From JBCCTX01 sp965263105 (GTDB lineage Bacteria; Bacteroidota; Bacteroidia; J057), in the NCBI GenBank assembly GCA_965263105.1, contig CBDHGL010000003.1:2604001-2668000 (forward strand): a stretch of 64,000 nt of DNA. The letters run 5' to 3'. Below, in pieces: positions 44,071 to 53,021 of the stretch. Numbering within the stretch: the first letter of the stretch is position 1; each line of letters opens with the position of its first letter. The notes beneath the pieces were generated by a model. It had not been told where the DNA came from. It did no database searches and saw nothing but the letters and a program-made list of their open reading frames with translations. The translations under genes were made by a program, and so were the position numbers.

Positions 44071-45078
44071 ATGGCACAAAACAAAAATGCCCTTATCCGT
44101 TACCGTACGATAGACAAATGCTTGCAGAATCCTTACAGAAAATGGACCCTGGAGGACCTAATTCAGGCTTGTTCGGATGCGCTATATGAATTTGAAGGAA
44201 AACAGGTCCATGTAAGCAAGCGCACAGTCCAGCTGGACATACAGACGATGCGCAGCGAAAAGCTAGGCTACCATGCCCCTATCGAGGTATATAATAGGAA
44301 GTATTATCGCTATGCGGATCCAAACTATTCTCTCTCAGACCTTCCCATTACCGAAGCTGATATGAGCGTATTGATGGAGTCGGTAGAGATGCTCAAGCAG
44401 TTTTCTGATTTTTCCCTCTTTTCTGAATTGGGAGGCCTACTTCACAAGTTGGAAGATCGAATCTACAGTGAAAAAAATAAGCAGGACCCCATCATTCATC
44501 TGGACAAAAACGAACAGCTTAAAGGACTGGAGCACCTCGACACTCTGTATCAATGCATTCTAAAAGAAATCGTCTTGGAAGTAAGCTATAGGTCCTTTAA
44601 GGCCCAAAAGCCTACTATTTTCCCCTTTCATGCCTACATCCTCAAAGAGTTCAACAACCGCTGGTTTGTAGTGGGGAGGAGACACAGAGAAAGGCAGGTT
44701 GTCACCTTGGCACTGGACCGTATCGTTTCTCTCAGCATGAATCTTAAATTGACCTACCACAAGACAAAGTTTGACCCCGACCAGTATTATCGCGATACCT
44801 TTGGCGTCACGGTAATGAATGAGGATCAATTGATTGAGGCAGAGATTCGGGTGAATGCACAAACGGCCCCTTATGTCCTGACCAAGCCCTTTCATCACTC
44901 TCAAGAGCTTCTGGAAACCTATGCGGATCGAAGCATTCGCATTAAACTGCGCTTACACCACAATTTTGAGTTGGAGCGATTGTTACTGGGCTTTGCTGAA
45001 TCTATTGAGGTATTGAGTCCTCCCAGACTAAGGAAGCGTATTTTCAACAAATTGAAACGAGCGGCTAAGCTAGTATGA
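44071..45078 (+). CDS. WYL domain transcriptional regulator
   Basis: A 335-residue regulator with an N-terminal winged helix (YRTIDKCLQNPYRKWTLEDLIQ, then VSKRTVQLDIQTMRSEKLGY, residues about 8-75) and a WYL ligand-binding domain (about 155-225; ILEVSYRSFKAQKPT...FHAYILKEFNNRWFVVGRRH, with the usual Trp-x-Val core), followed by the WCX C-terminal extension (EAEIRVNAQTAPYVLTKPFH). WYL domains sense nucleic acid fragments or nucleotides and regulate DNA or RNA stress genes. Being divergent from rtcB makes it the probable sensor for RNA damage. Confidence 0.9.
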   Translation: MAQNKNALIRYRTIDKCLQNPYRKWTLEDLIQACSDALYEFEGKQVHVSKRTVQLDIQTMRSEKLGYHAPIEVYNRKYYRYADPNYSLSDLPITEADMSVLMESVEMLKQFSDFSLFSELGGLLHKLEDRIYSEKNKQDPIIHLDKNEQLKGLEHLDTLYQCILKEIVLEVSYRSFKAQKPTIFPFHAYILKEFNNRWFVVGRRHRERQVVTLALDRIVSLSMNLKLTYHKTKFDPDQYYRDTFGVTVMNEDQLIEAEIRVNAQTAPYVLTKPFHHSQELLETYADRSIRIKLRLHHNFELERLLLGFAESIEVLSPPRLRKRIFNKLKRAAKLV

Positions 45079-45127
45079 GGAGGGGAAGGAAACGTCCAAT
45101 TGGGGTACGGGTATAGAATAAAACCTT

Positions 45128-46036
45128 TCAAGCCGAATTCCTATAGAACGCTAGCAATGCCGCCAAGGCCTTCGCAGCCTCTCCGTCTTGAATCCATTTT
45201 TTTGCCAACAGGTGTATTTCCTTCGATAAGGCTACCCCCCTATAATTTGCCTGAATTTGGAAAAGGGCTTTCTCCTTCAATATATCCTCAATCTCTTGAT
45301 CTGTAGGCACCTTGGGTAAGCCCCCCAGTCTCCCCAATTCATTCCCTGTGAGAAAGGCACTATTTCTTATTTCTGCAGGCAAGCGATCTATTCCCATCCC
45401 TTTTTCTCTAGAAGGTTTGGGAATTTGAAATAGGGCTTCTCCCGTAGCCCGGCAATACCAACTTCCTCCCATGCGTGCTACCAGATCTAACTTTTCTGTA
45501 TCCAGGAAGCCTTTTTCATCTAAATATTCTTCATCAATGTGAATCAATAATACCTCCGAAACAACCAGGTTCCCAGCACCGCCTTCCTGGCCCAATTCTA
45601 TCACCTGATTGACCTTGCATTCAAAGGCCACAGGGGCTTGCCCGACCCTTGGGGGGGCCACCTTTTCGCTGGACACTTCCGTAAACCCTGCTTTGGTAAA
45701 TTCATTCACCCCTTTGTCATAGGGTGTACTGGCCAAAGACATTTGCTCAACCATCGGGTAGTTGACGATATTGATAACCACCTCGTGTACCTCCATTACA
45801 TTTTCCAGGCTGTGCTTGTTACTCCCATCTCTGCCACTTCGAGCGGGGGAAAAGATCATGATGGGGGGATTGGAGCTGAATACGTTGAAGAAACTAAAGG
45901 GACTGAGGTTGACATTTCCTTCCCTGTCAATGGTTGAGGCAAAACAGATAGGGCGAGGAGCGACTGCGCCCAACAAGTAGCGGTGTAGGTCGCGTTGCGA
46001 AAGAGCCTGAGGGTCAAGGGTTTTTATCTGGGTCAT
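45128..46036 (-). CDS. flavin reductase-like domain protein
   Basis: A 302-residue protein. The first 210 residues are a flavin reductase-like FMN-binding split barrel (LLGAVAPRPICFASTIDREGNVNLSPFSFFNVFSSNPP, VINIVNYPM, AFECKVNQVIELG). The last 90 residues are a helical extension not typical of the family. It may supply reduced flavin to an oxygenase, or oxidise an unknown substrate. The gene lies 145 bp after the fumarylacetoacetase gene on the same strand, an arrangement seen in Bacteroidota tyrosine-degradation clusters. Confidence 0.8.
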   Translation of the reverse strand: MTQIKTLDPQALSQRDLHRYLLGAVAPRPICFASTIDREGNVNLSPFSFFNVFSSNPPIMIFSPARSGRDGSNKHSLENVMEVHEVVINIVNYPMVEQMSLASTPYDKGVNEFTKAGFTEVSSEKVAPPRVGQAPVAFECKVNQVIELGQEGGAGNLVVSEVLLIHIDEEYLDEKGFLDTEKLDLVARMGGSWYCRATGEALFQIPKPSREKGMGIDRLPAEIRNSAFLTGNELGRLGGLPKVPTDQEIEDILKEKALFQIQANYRGVALSKEIHLLAKKWIQDGEAAKALAALLAFYRNSA

Positions 46037-46148
46037 GTAGGGTAAATTTAATCTTGTTTTTGGAGGTCGTCGTTTTTAACACCTCTCTAGATCCTTAACG
46101 CTAGCTTTTCAAGGAGAAGTAAGCTTTTGGCTTATAACCTGTTGAAAG

Positions 46149-46177
46149 TCTCTGTGTCTTAGTGCCTCCGTGTTCAA
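46149..46177. repeat. 29-bp dispersed repeat, copy 1
   Basis: TCTCTGTGTCTTAGTGCC...GTGTTCAA matches 61326-61354 at 26 of 29 positions and 56894-56922 nearly as well. It lies just beyond the 3' end of the fumarylacetoacetase gene. See the related finding. Confidence 0.6.
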
Positions 46178-46181
46178 AAAT

Positions 46182-47402
46182 TTAGATGGCCGGAAGTACC
46201 TGAGTACTCAACTCCCCAAAGCCCACGCGAAGCTCTCCTTGCTGCGCATGTCCACGCATCGTCACCGTATCGTAATCCTGTATAAAGACACGTGTACTTC
46301 CATCTTTCATAGGCACCGGCTTAGTCCCCGCCCAGGCCAATTCGAGCATGGAGCCATAAGAACCTGGATCCTTTCCGGAAATGGTCCCAGAAGCCAACAT
46401 GTCCCCCACATGGATGTTACATCCATTCACGGTGTGGTGAGCCAATTGCTGAGCCATGTTCCAGTACATGTATTGGAAATTGGACTGGGAGACTACCTGT
46501 TCTTCTCCATTCTGAGGGGTAATACCCACTTCTAGGCTAAGGTTATAGTTGCAGTTGCCTTCGTACGCTAAATAGGGGAGGACGGGTGGATCTTGCACGG
46601 GACCCGCTACCCGAAAGGGCGCTAAAGCCTCGAGGGTGACCACCCAGGGAGAGATCGAAGAGGCGAAATTCTTGCCAAGGAAGGGACCCAACGGTACATA
46701 CTCCCATTTTTGTATATCCCGCGCACTCCAGTCATTGAAGAGAACCATGCCAAATATGTGCTCCCAGGCTTCGCCTGTGGAAAGACTGGTACCGAGTTCG
46801 GTAGGCTTCCCGATGATAAAGGCCGTTTCCAGTTCAAAGTCCAACCTGGAAGAGGCCTGAAAAAGGGGCTTGTTCGAATCCTTAGGCATCACCTGGCCTT
46901 TGGGGCGCCGAATGGGCTCTCCACTTACTATGATAGAGGATGCCCTGCCGTGATAGCCCACCGGAATGTGCTTCCAATTGGGCAATAAGGCATTGGCGGG
47001 ATCGCGGAACATCTTTCCTACATTGGTAGCGTGCTCTATACTAGAATAAAAGTCTGTATAGTCCCCCACTTTGATGGGCATATGCATCTGGGCAACCCGT
47101 TGGGGAATGAACAGATCCGGCTTTCCCGCCAACGGGGAGGATAAATCCTGTAACCAAAACTGGATGTCGGTCCTGACCTTGTTAGTAAGCCCTTTGCCCA
47201 AGGCGATAAACTCGTTGAGAAAGGGTCGCTTAAGTACGTCAATGTCAAAGGAAAAAATACCTAATTCGCCTACAGCTGCCAAATCCAGGATGTGATCGCC
47301 AACGGCTACCCCTACTCTGGGGCTTGTTCCAGGCGTAGAAAATATGCCAAAGGGGATATTATGTATCGAGAAGTCAGAATTGGGAGGTATGGAGATGATC
47401 AT
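46182..47402 (-). CDS. fahA: fumarylacetoacetase
   Basis: A 406-residue homologue of fumarylacetoacetate hydrolase, which cleaves fumarylacetoacetate to fumarate and acetoacetate, the last step of tyrosine/homogentisate breakdown. Diagnostic motifs: DYTDFYSSIEHATNVGKMF (catalytic His and metal Asp), KPLFQASSRLDFELETAFI with the metal Glu residues, and LFNDWSARDIQKWEYVPLG. Length matches eukaryotic and bacterial FAH. It is cytoplasmic. It lies 157 bp downstream of the homogentisate dioxygenase gene, with the same orientation. Identification is secure. Confidence 0.95.
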   Translation of the reverse strand: MIISIPPNSDFSIHNIPFGIFSTPGTSPRVGVAVGDHILDLAAVGELGIFSFDIDVLKRPFLNEFIALGKGLTNKVRTDIQFWLQDLSSPLAGKPDLFIPQRVAQMHMPIKVGDYTDFYSSIEHATNVGKMFRDPANALLPNWKHIPVGYHGRASSIIVSGEPIRRPKGQVMPKDSNKPLFQASSRLDFELETAFIIGKPTELGTSLSTGEAWEHIFGMVLFNDWSARDIQKWEYVPLGPFLGKNFASSISPWVVTLEALAPFRVAGPVQDPPVLPYLAYEGNCNYNLSLEVGITPQNGEEQVVSQSNFQYMYWNMAQQLAHHTVNGCNIHVGDMLASGTISGKDPGSYGSMLELAWAGTKPVPMKDGSTRVFIQDYDTVTMRGHAQQGELRVGFGELSTQVLPAI

Positions 47403-47441
47403 ATGCGAAGTTTTATTTTAAAGTACTGAATTTAATGGTTG

Positions 47442-47467
47442 AATAGTCCACAGTTGATGGTCCACAG
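47442..47467. repeat. 26-bp intergenic repeat with GTCCACAG units, copy 1
   Basis: The 26 bp match 55145-55170 at 23 positions. Both copies contain two GTCCACAG units about 6 bp apart and both lie between genes. Confidence 0.55.
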
Positions 47468-47558
47468 CTTGGGGTTTGAGGAGTGAGTTGAAAAGTTAGC
47501 TTATGGAGAACTCCCCCCTCTACCCTAAGACCTAAGTGCTTGACGGGTGGTCTCATAC

Positions 47559-48719
47559 CTATTCTCCAACCCAAGATTTAAAGTAAGTCCCATCATCAAT
47601 CTTCATCGCGTTCTCGGTGAGTTTCAAGGGCCGAAAAGTATCGATCATAACGGCCAGTTCTTCTGTTTGTGTTTTGCCAATACTGGCCTCGTAGGTACCT
47701 GGATGAGGCCCATGGGGAATCCCTCCTGGATGCAGGGATATATGTCCAGGCGCAATATTGGTCCGGCTCATGAAGTCTCCATCTACGTAATAGAGCATTT
47801 CATCTGAATCGATGTTGGAGTGATTGTAAGGGGCGGGGATTGCTTGAGGATGGTAATCGTACAAGCGGGGGCAAAAAGAACAGATCACAAAGGCTGAAGT
47901 TTCAAAAGTCTGGTGGACCGGTGGGGGTTGATGGACCCGACCCGTGATGGGTTCAAAATTGTGGATCGAAAATCCATAAGGGAAGTTGTATCCATCCCAT
48001 CCTACTACATCAAAGGGATGAGTCGCATAGACCATATCATGTAGTACGCCTTCTTTTTTGACTTTAATTAAAAACGCCCCTTTTTCATCATGGGTTTCTA
48101 AGTCCTGGGGGAGAATATAATCCCTTTCGCAGTAGGGAGAGTGTTCGAGTAATTGGCCAAACCAGTTGCGATAGCGCTTGGGGGTGTAAATGGGATGGAA
48201 GGACTCTGCATACAGGATGCGGTTGTCTTCCGTATCAAAGTCTATTTGGTAGATCATCCCACGGGGAATGATCAAATAGTCTCCATACTCGAAGGAAATA
48301 TTTCCCACCAGGGTACGAAGGGTACCCGTCCCTCGATGGATAAATAGCATCTCATCGGCATCGGCATTTTTGTAGAAATAGTCTCTGAGAGAGTGACGTG
48401 GGGCTGCTACCCCGATGTGTATGTCCTTATTGACCATGAGGGCTTCTCGGGACTCGAGGTAATCGTTTTGAGCGGCTACATTCCAGCCGAGTAGCTTCCG
48501 GCTGGTCAGGTTTTTGTCTACCGCAATTTTAGGTGAGACATCCTTTGCGCCTAAGATTTCCTTTACCTGAGTGGGCCTATGGAGGTGATACAGAAGCGAA
48601 GACATGCCATCAAAGCCGATTGTACCAAAAAGCTGCTCATTGTATAAACTCCCATCGGCTTTCTTAAACTGGGTGTGTCGTTTGGAAGGAACTTTTCCAA
48701 GTTTGTGGTAAATCGGCAT
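47559..48719 (-). CDS. hmgA: homogentisate 1,2-dioxygenase
   Basis: A 386-residue homogentisate dioxygenase, which opens the ring of homogentisate to maleylacetoacetate using non-haem Fe(II). The bacterial short form begins MPIYHKLGKVPSKRHTQF. Motifs include FIHRGTGTLRTLVG and DYLIIPRGMIYQ of the cupin fold, and the iron ligands appear in NHSNIDSDEMLYY (His and Glu) and GGIPHGPHPG (His). It starts the leftward tyrosine-degradation group. Hydroxyphenylpyruvate dioxygenase and maleylacetoacetate isomerase are not in the window. Confidence 0.95.
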   Translation of the reverse strand: MPIYHKLGKVPSKRHTQFKKADGSLYNEQLFGTIGFDGMSSLLYHLHRPTQVKEILGAKDVSPKIAVDKNLTSRKLLGWNVAAQNDYLESREALMVNKDIHIGVAAPRHSLRDYFYKNADADEMLFIHRGTGTLRTLVGNISFEYGDYLIIPRGMIYQIDFDTEDNRILYAESFHPIYTPKRYRNWFGQLLEHSPYCERDYILPQDLETHDEKGAFLIKVKKEGVLHDMVYATHPFDVVGWDGYNFPYGFSIHNFEPITGRVHQPPPVHQTFETSAFVICSFCPRLYDYHPQAIPAPYNHSNIDSDEMLYYVDGDFMSRTNIAPGHISLHPGGIPHGPHPGTYEASIGKTQTEELAVMIDTFRPLKLTENAMKIDDGTYFKSWVGE

Positions 48720-48836
48720 ATAAATTTACTTTTTGGATAATTAGTATGTCAATTAATTGTTCATGCAATATCCATTATTCCCTCTTTGTTTCCCAAAATA
48801 ATCTTAGTAAAATGAACACATAAGGACTAATTTTTT

Positions 48837-48899
48837 ATGGCACTCAAAGTAATTGGTGCAGGAATGGGGCGAACGGGGACCCTTTCTCGAAATGGTTGA
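48837..48899 (+). pseudogene. sulfotransferase N-terminal remnant (P-loop only)
   Basis: From ATG 48837, 20 codons read MALKVIGAGMGRTGTLS and stop at TGA 48897. The sequence is the typical N-terminus and PAPS-binding P-loop of Sulfotransfer-family proteins, but the remaining roughly 200 residues are absent. A short frame continues to 48948 without recognisable homology. It looks like what is left of a deleted gene, just before the M23 peptidase. Confidence 0.5.
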
Positions 48900-48943
48900 A
48901 AAGTTCATGAAAGGGGGAGAGATATCAATGGATACCTGATTTT

Positions 48944-50281
48944 ATGAGAGTTTACTTTATTATCATTCTATCCCTAACACTTGGAAGTTGCGGCAAACCC
49001 CTTCCAAAGGAAAAATTTTCCCAGGCAAAATTGGGCTTCAAGTCAACGTTAACGGAGGACTCGGTAGTTATTCATGCCGACAACACCCTGTATTCTCCGG
49101 CCAGGTATTATTTGAAAAGCAATGATAGCTTGCTAAAGGCCCTGTTTGAGGGGATCAATCCCCTTTTGTTAGAAGCAAGGGAGGATACCAGTTTTACCTT
49201 ATTTGCTCCCCCCGAAATGCACATGGATACCAGTAAAGATATTTGGTATAGCTGGGTTTTCGGAGATCCCAATGATTCCTTGCGCTTAAGCCCACTCAGC
49301 CTTCCCTTTTTGCCTAATCGTGAATTTAGCATTGTCCAGGGCTACAATGGTCAATATTCCCATCAAGGAAACTATTCTCGATACGCCCTGGACTTTGGTA
49401 TGCAGGTGGGAGACACCATATGTGCGGCTGATAAAGGATATGCGGTAGGGGTCATTGAGGGCTATGAATTTGGGGGTAACAACCGAAAATGGCGGGATTA
49501 TGCCAATTATATCACCCTCTTTCACCCACATAGTAATTTGTTTACCCAATATGTCCATCTAACACACGAAGGAGCCTTTATAGAAGTAGGAGATGAGGTG
49601 CAAATGGGACAGCCAATAGGCTTATCGGGCATGACGGGATGGACCGATATCCCACATTTGCATTTTAATGCCATTTATCCCAAAGAAGAAGAGTTCTTTG
49701 GAAGCCCAGTTGAATTTTTGGAAGGGTATAAAGGGAAGGACTTGAAGCGGAATGGTCGGGTGAAGAAAGGGTCTGAGCAATTGTTTCCCAAGGGACCTAT
49801 GGAAGGGTATCTTACCTTTGAGGAGGCAATTTTAGGCTTAAAAACACTCAGCTATGAGCTTAAGTCATTTGAAGCACTTTCTAAGGAGGACAACTTTCTC
49901 AATAAACGTATTGCCTATCTCAATTCCTTACGGGAAGGGACAGATAAGCCCATAATCCCCCTAATTCCAGACGTGGGCATATCAGCGGTATTTCGAGCCC
50001 AGGTAAAAAGTACCCAAGACCGCGGAGGGAATCTCTTCAATCGAGCTACCATTGAATCCTGGTTGTGTATAAATGAAGGGGAAGCAAAAGGACTGACAAA
50101 GCAAATTGATGCGCTCCAAGACAGGGTTTCCTGGATGCATATTAGCAAATCCCCCATCACCTATTGGCAGCAAGGAAAGGAAGTACGATTCATTACTCCA
50201 GGAGGCTTTTATATGCTGGAGGATGTCCCAGAAATACAGGCCTTTCTTCAGGAATATACAGGGAAAGAAGGGGGGATTTAG
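48944..50281 (+). CDS. M23 family metallopeptidase lipoprotein
   Basis: A 445-residue lipoprotein; the lipobox LTLGSC places the Cys at residue 16. The LytM/M23 fold is seen from about residue 130: NYSRYALDFGMQVGDTICAADKG with the metal Asp, a nearby His (SHQGNYS), then YVHLTHEGAF and the closing IPHLHFNAIY motif. It should cut peptidoglycan cross-bridges or related peptides from the periplasmic side of a membrane. The C-terminal 180 residues after the domain are unrecognised. The first metal-ligand His is not in the canonical HxxxD position, so activity is likely but not certain. Confidence 0.8.
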   Translation: MRVYFIIILSLTLGSCGKPLPKEKFSQAKLGFKSTLTEDSVVIHADNTLYSPARYYLKSNDSLLKALFEGINPLLLEAREDTSFTLFAPPEMHMDTSKDIWYSWVFGDPNDSLRLSPLSLPFLPNREFSIVQGYNGQYSHQGNYSRYALDFGMQVGDTICAADKGYAVGVIEGYEFGGNNRKWRDYANYITLFHPHSNLFTQYVHLTHEGAFIEVGDEVQMGQPIGLSGMTGWTDIPHLHFNAIYPKEEEFFGSPVEFLEGYKGKDLKRNGRVKKGSEQLFPKGPMEGYLTFEEAILGLKTLSYELKSFEALSKEDNFLNKRIAYLNSLREGTDKPIIPLIPDVGISAVFRAQVKSTQDRGGNLFNRATIESWLCINEGEAKGLTKQIDALQDRVSWMHISKSPITYWQQGKEVRFITPGGFYMLEDVPEIQAFLQEYTGKEGGI

Positions 50282-50351
50282 CAGGAAAAATAAATGTTAA
50301 GCGAAAAGTGTATCTTGAGATTTTATGTTAGAAAAATAAAACTGATTCACC

Positions 50352-51959
50352 TTGCCCATGCTTCCCCATCAATTCCCCGTTTTGAGAAGTACCCTTCTTC
50401 TTGTTTCCGTACTTATAGGCTTCATCTCCTGTCAGGCTCCCCTAAGTAAGGCTTCTCCAGAGCCAGCTTTTGACCGCTTCCCCTTCCTAGAGTACAGTAT
50501 TGACCAGTTCCATGTGGACTATGAAGCGGGCACCTATAGCATTGAGCAAGTCGTTCAGGCCTACCTGGATCGCATTGCTGCCATTGACGATGCCGGACCA
50601 GAACTCAATGCTGTTCTGGAAATTAATCCTGATGCGCTGGAAATTGCTAAAGCGCTCGATAAGGAATGGGCCGAAGGCAATAAACGGGGACCCCTGCACG
50701 GCATTCCCATTTTGCTGAAAGACAACCTGGACACCCACGATAACATGTCTACTACAGCAGGTTCCAGGGCACTAGCGGGTTCCAAGCCGCTCAAAGATAG
50801 CTTTGTAGCCCAAAAACTAAGAGAGGCAGGAGCCGTTATACTTGGCAAAGCCAACCTCAGTGAGTGGGCAAACTTTCGGGGAGAAATGTCTTCCAGTGGA
50901 TGGAGTGGTTTGGGAGGACAGACCAAAAACCCTTATGTCCTGAGCCGTAATCCCTGTGGTTCCAGTTCTGGTTCTGGTGCAGCCGTTTCGGCCAATCTAG
51001 CTCCTCTGGCCATTGGAACGGAAACCAATGGATCCATTGTTTGCCCCTCTCATGCCAATGGCATTGTCGGGATTAAGCCCACCGTGGGTCTGGTGAGTCG
51101 ATCCGGGGTTATTCCCATATCCTTTACTCAAGACACCCCAGGTCCTATGGCTCAAAGCCTGCGAAATGCAGCGACCTGCCTGGGGGCCTTGGTGGGCGTT
51201 GACCCTGCCGATAGCAAGACCTTAGCGAGTGAAGGGAAATATCATACCGATTACACCCAGTTTTTGAAGGAAGGCCAGTTAGCCGGAAAACGAATAGGCT
51301 TATATACACGTCCCTTGGGGAATCACTACAAAGTCGATACCCTGATGTATCAGGCGGTAGACTATATCAAAAGTCAGGGAGCGGAAGTCATCGAAATTGA
51401 GCAGATTGGCCCCAATAGTGTAGGCCGAAATTCCTTCCAAATAATGTTGTATGAATACAAGGATGGCTTGAACAAGTACTTCGCTTCTTTGGGGCCTGGT
51501 GCCCCGATTAAGTCCTTAGAAGAACTGATTTCCTTTAATAAGTCAGACTCCCTAGAATTGAAATACTACGACCAGCGCTTCCTGGAAATGGCCCAGGAGA
51601 AAGAGGGCCTGGAATCCCAGGATTACCAGAACATCCTGGCGGCTATGCTAGAAGGTAGTCAGGCAGAAGGAATAGATAAAGTCATGGATGAGCACAATTT
51701 AGACGCCATTATTGCGCCTACGGGTGGGCCCGCCTGGAAAACAGATTGGGTCAATGGGGACAGCTTTCATGTGGGCAGTTCTTCTCCCGCAGCCAGAGCA
51801 GGTTATCCCAACATCACCGTTCCCATGGGCTTTGTAGATGAACTTCCGGTGGGTATTTCCTTTTTTGGTCGTGCCTGGAGTGAGCCCCTTTTATTGGAAA
51901 TTGCCTACTCCTATGAGCAGGGGACTAAGCACCGGAGGGCAGATTGCCTCAATTTTTAG
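50352..51959 (+). CDS. amidase (amidase signature family), exported lipoprotein
   Basis: A 535-residue amidase-signature enzyme. A signal sequence ends in LIGFISC (lipid Cys near residue 27). The catalytic Ser-cisSer-Lys triad is visible: Lys in HGIPILLKDNLDT (about residue 121), the Ser pair in GSSSGSGAAVSANLAP, and the flanking GTETNGSIVCPSHANGIVGIKPTVGLVS. It hydrolyses an amide bond; exported members of this type include peptide amidases. Substrate not identifiable. It follows the M23 gene by 70 bp, suggesting a shared envelope-peptide role. Confidence 0.88.
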   Translation: MPMLPHQFPVLRSTLLLVSVLIGFISCQAPLSKASPEPAFDRFPFLEYSIDQFHVDYEAGTYSIEQVVQAYLDRIAAIDDAGPELNAVLEINPDALEIAKALDKEWAEGNKRGPLHGIPILLKDNLDTHDNMSTTAGSRALAGSKPLKDSFVAQKLREAGAVILGKANLSEWANFRGEMSSSGWSGLGGQTKNPYVLSRNPCGSSSGSGAAVSANLAPLAIGTETNGSIVCPSHANGIVGIKPTVGLVSRSGVIPISFTQDTPGPMAQSLRNAATCLGALVGVDPADSKTLASEGKYHTDYTQFLKEGQLAGKRIGLYTRPLGNHYKVDTLMYQAVDYIKSQGAEVIEIEQIGPNSVGRNSFQIMLYEYKDGLNKYFASLGPGAPIKSLEELISFNKSDSLELKYYDQRFLEMAQEKEGLESQDYQNILAAMLEGSQAEGIDKVMDEHNLDAIIAPTGGPAWKTDWVNGDSFHVGSSSPAARAGYPNITVPMGFVDELPVGISFFGRAWSEPLLLEIAYSYEQGTKHRRADCLNF

Positions 51960-52016
51960 AATAAAGTATTTATTGAGTTTCCCATTTCATAACGGAGCTG
52001 CTTTGTACCTCCTCCT

Positions 52017-52164
52017 CCCTATTTCATCGGGAGACTCCTCCTGAAAGGAGGAGATAGGGTTGTGGTTTTACCATTTACAACAAATTTGGATAAAATGGAA
52101 TATCCCATATGCTGTCTCCTCCACAAAGGAGGAGTCCTCAGCATTTGTGCTGGGGGAGGTGGTC
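52017..52164. repeat. hairpin-rich element upstream of the DUF559 gene
   Basis: Two CTCCTCC-n5-GGAGGAG stem-loops (52035-52053 and 52116-52134), the first inside an outer CCCTAT/ATAGGG pair (52017-52022, 52054-52059), are followed by CCTCAGCA-n4-TGCTGGGG (52136-52155) and GGAGGTGGTC. The second half recurs at 58758-58808. The spacer 51960-52238 holds this element and no other feature. Confidence 0.75.
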
Positions 52165-52238
52165 AAAAATCTTTAAATTGTCTTTAGATGGGAATTCAAT
52201 ATTGACAACCCAAGTACTATTGTCCATATAAAATCAAA

Positions 52239-52640
52239 ATGAGCTCCCTAAACTTATATATGAATATTGATGAAACACCCTATAAGGGCTTGCACAGTAG
52301 AAAGTATCTAAAGGATATAAGGAAAAAACTAAGAAATAATGGGACAAAGGCTGAGGCTCTAATGTGGACCTATCTCAAAAAAAGACAATTAGGAGGATTT
52401 AAATTCCGACGGCAACACAGTATTGGAAATTTTATTCTGGATTTTTATTGTCACGAAAAGTGTTTGGGAATTGAATTAGATGGGAATCCCCATTTTACTG
52501 TAATAGGCCTTCTAATGGATTCAAATAGAGATGAATGGTTAGCAAAAAATGGAGTGAAAGTACTTCATTTTGAGAATGAGATGGTTTTTAAGTCAATTGA
52601 AATAGTCTTAGATGAAATTCTCTCCGAACTTAATAAATAA
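52239..52640 (+). CDS. DUF559 domain endonuclease-like protein
   Basis: A 133-residue protein of the DUF559/PF04480 family: KDIRKKLRNNGTKAEALMW, then LKKRQLGGFKFRRQHSIGNFILDFYCHEKCLGIELDG, and GVKVLHFENEMVF. The fold is that of very-short-patch-repair/PD-(D/E)XK nucleases, with the acidic pair in ILDFYC and GIELDG and the downstream Lys positions. In Bacteroidota such genes often stand alone next to palindromic repeats, as here. The codon usage and AT content differ from neighbours. Nuclease activity is inferred only from the fold. Confidence 0.85.
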   Translation: MSSLNLYMNIDETPYKGLHSRKYLKDIRKKLRNNGTKAEALMWTYLKKRQLGGFKFRRQHSIGNFILDFYCHEKCLGIELDGNPHFTVIGLLMDSNRDEWLAKNGVKVLHFENEMVFKSIEIVLDEILSELNK

Positions 52641-52766
52641 CAGAGCACTTTGAAGGTATTTCTTTAACTTTATTGTTATTATTTGATAACAGCGGTATGT
52701 TATAGTCAAAACTATTTTTTGCACTTTTTGATTGCCGTGGATCAATTCACTACTTTAATTCCTCTC

Positions 52767-53021
52767 ATGGCAAAGAAACCCATAAGTGAGTTAAGCAAAG
52801 AAGAACTTTTATCTCGTAAGAAAACCTTCTCCACCCTGAGAAACGTGGTCATCGGTATTTTTTCTGTGTATATCCTGGTGGTGGTAGGTATGTTTGCTAT
52901 CGGGCAATGGGATTTAGATTTATTAAAAACCTCCTTTCCGGTACTTCTAGGGTTGTTTTCCGTCATGCAGGCTGGATCCAAGCTGAAGCAAATCGACCAG
53001 GAGTTGGCAGGGCGGGGCTAG
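52767..53021 (+). CDS. small two-helix membrane protein
   Basis: An 84-residue protein from ATG 52767 (MAKKPISELSKEELLSRKK). Two membrane segments are visible: VVIGIFSVYILVVVGMFAIG and FPVLLGLFSVMQAG, separated by a short loop. A charged N-terminus suggests the cytoplasmic side. The N-terminal helix KPISELSKEELLSRKK resembles redox-regulated or SPFH-like small membrane proteins of Bacteroidota, but I do not recognise a named family. Upstream in-frame codons from 52683 are unlikely to be translated. Confidence 0.65.
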   Translation: MAKKPISELSKEELLSRKKTFSTLRNVVIGIFSVYILVVVGMFAIGQWDLDLLKTSFPVLLGLFSVMQAGSKLKQIDQELAGRG

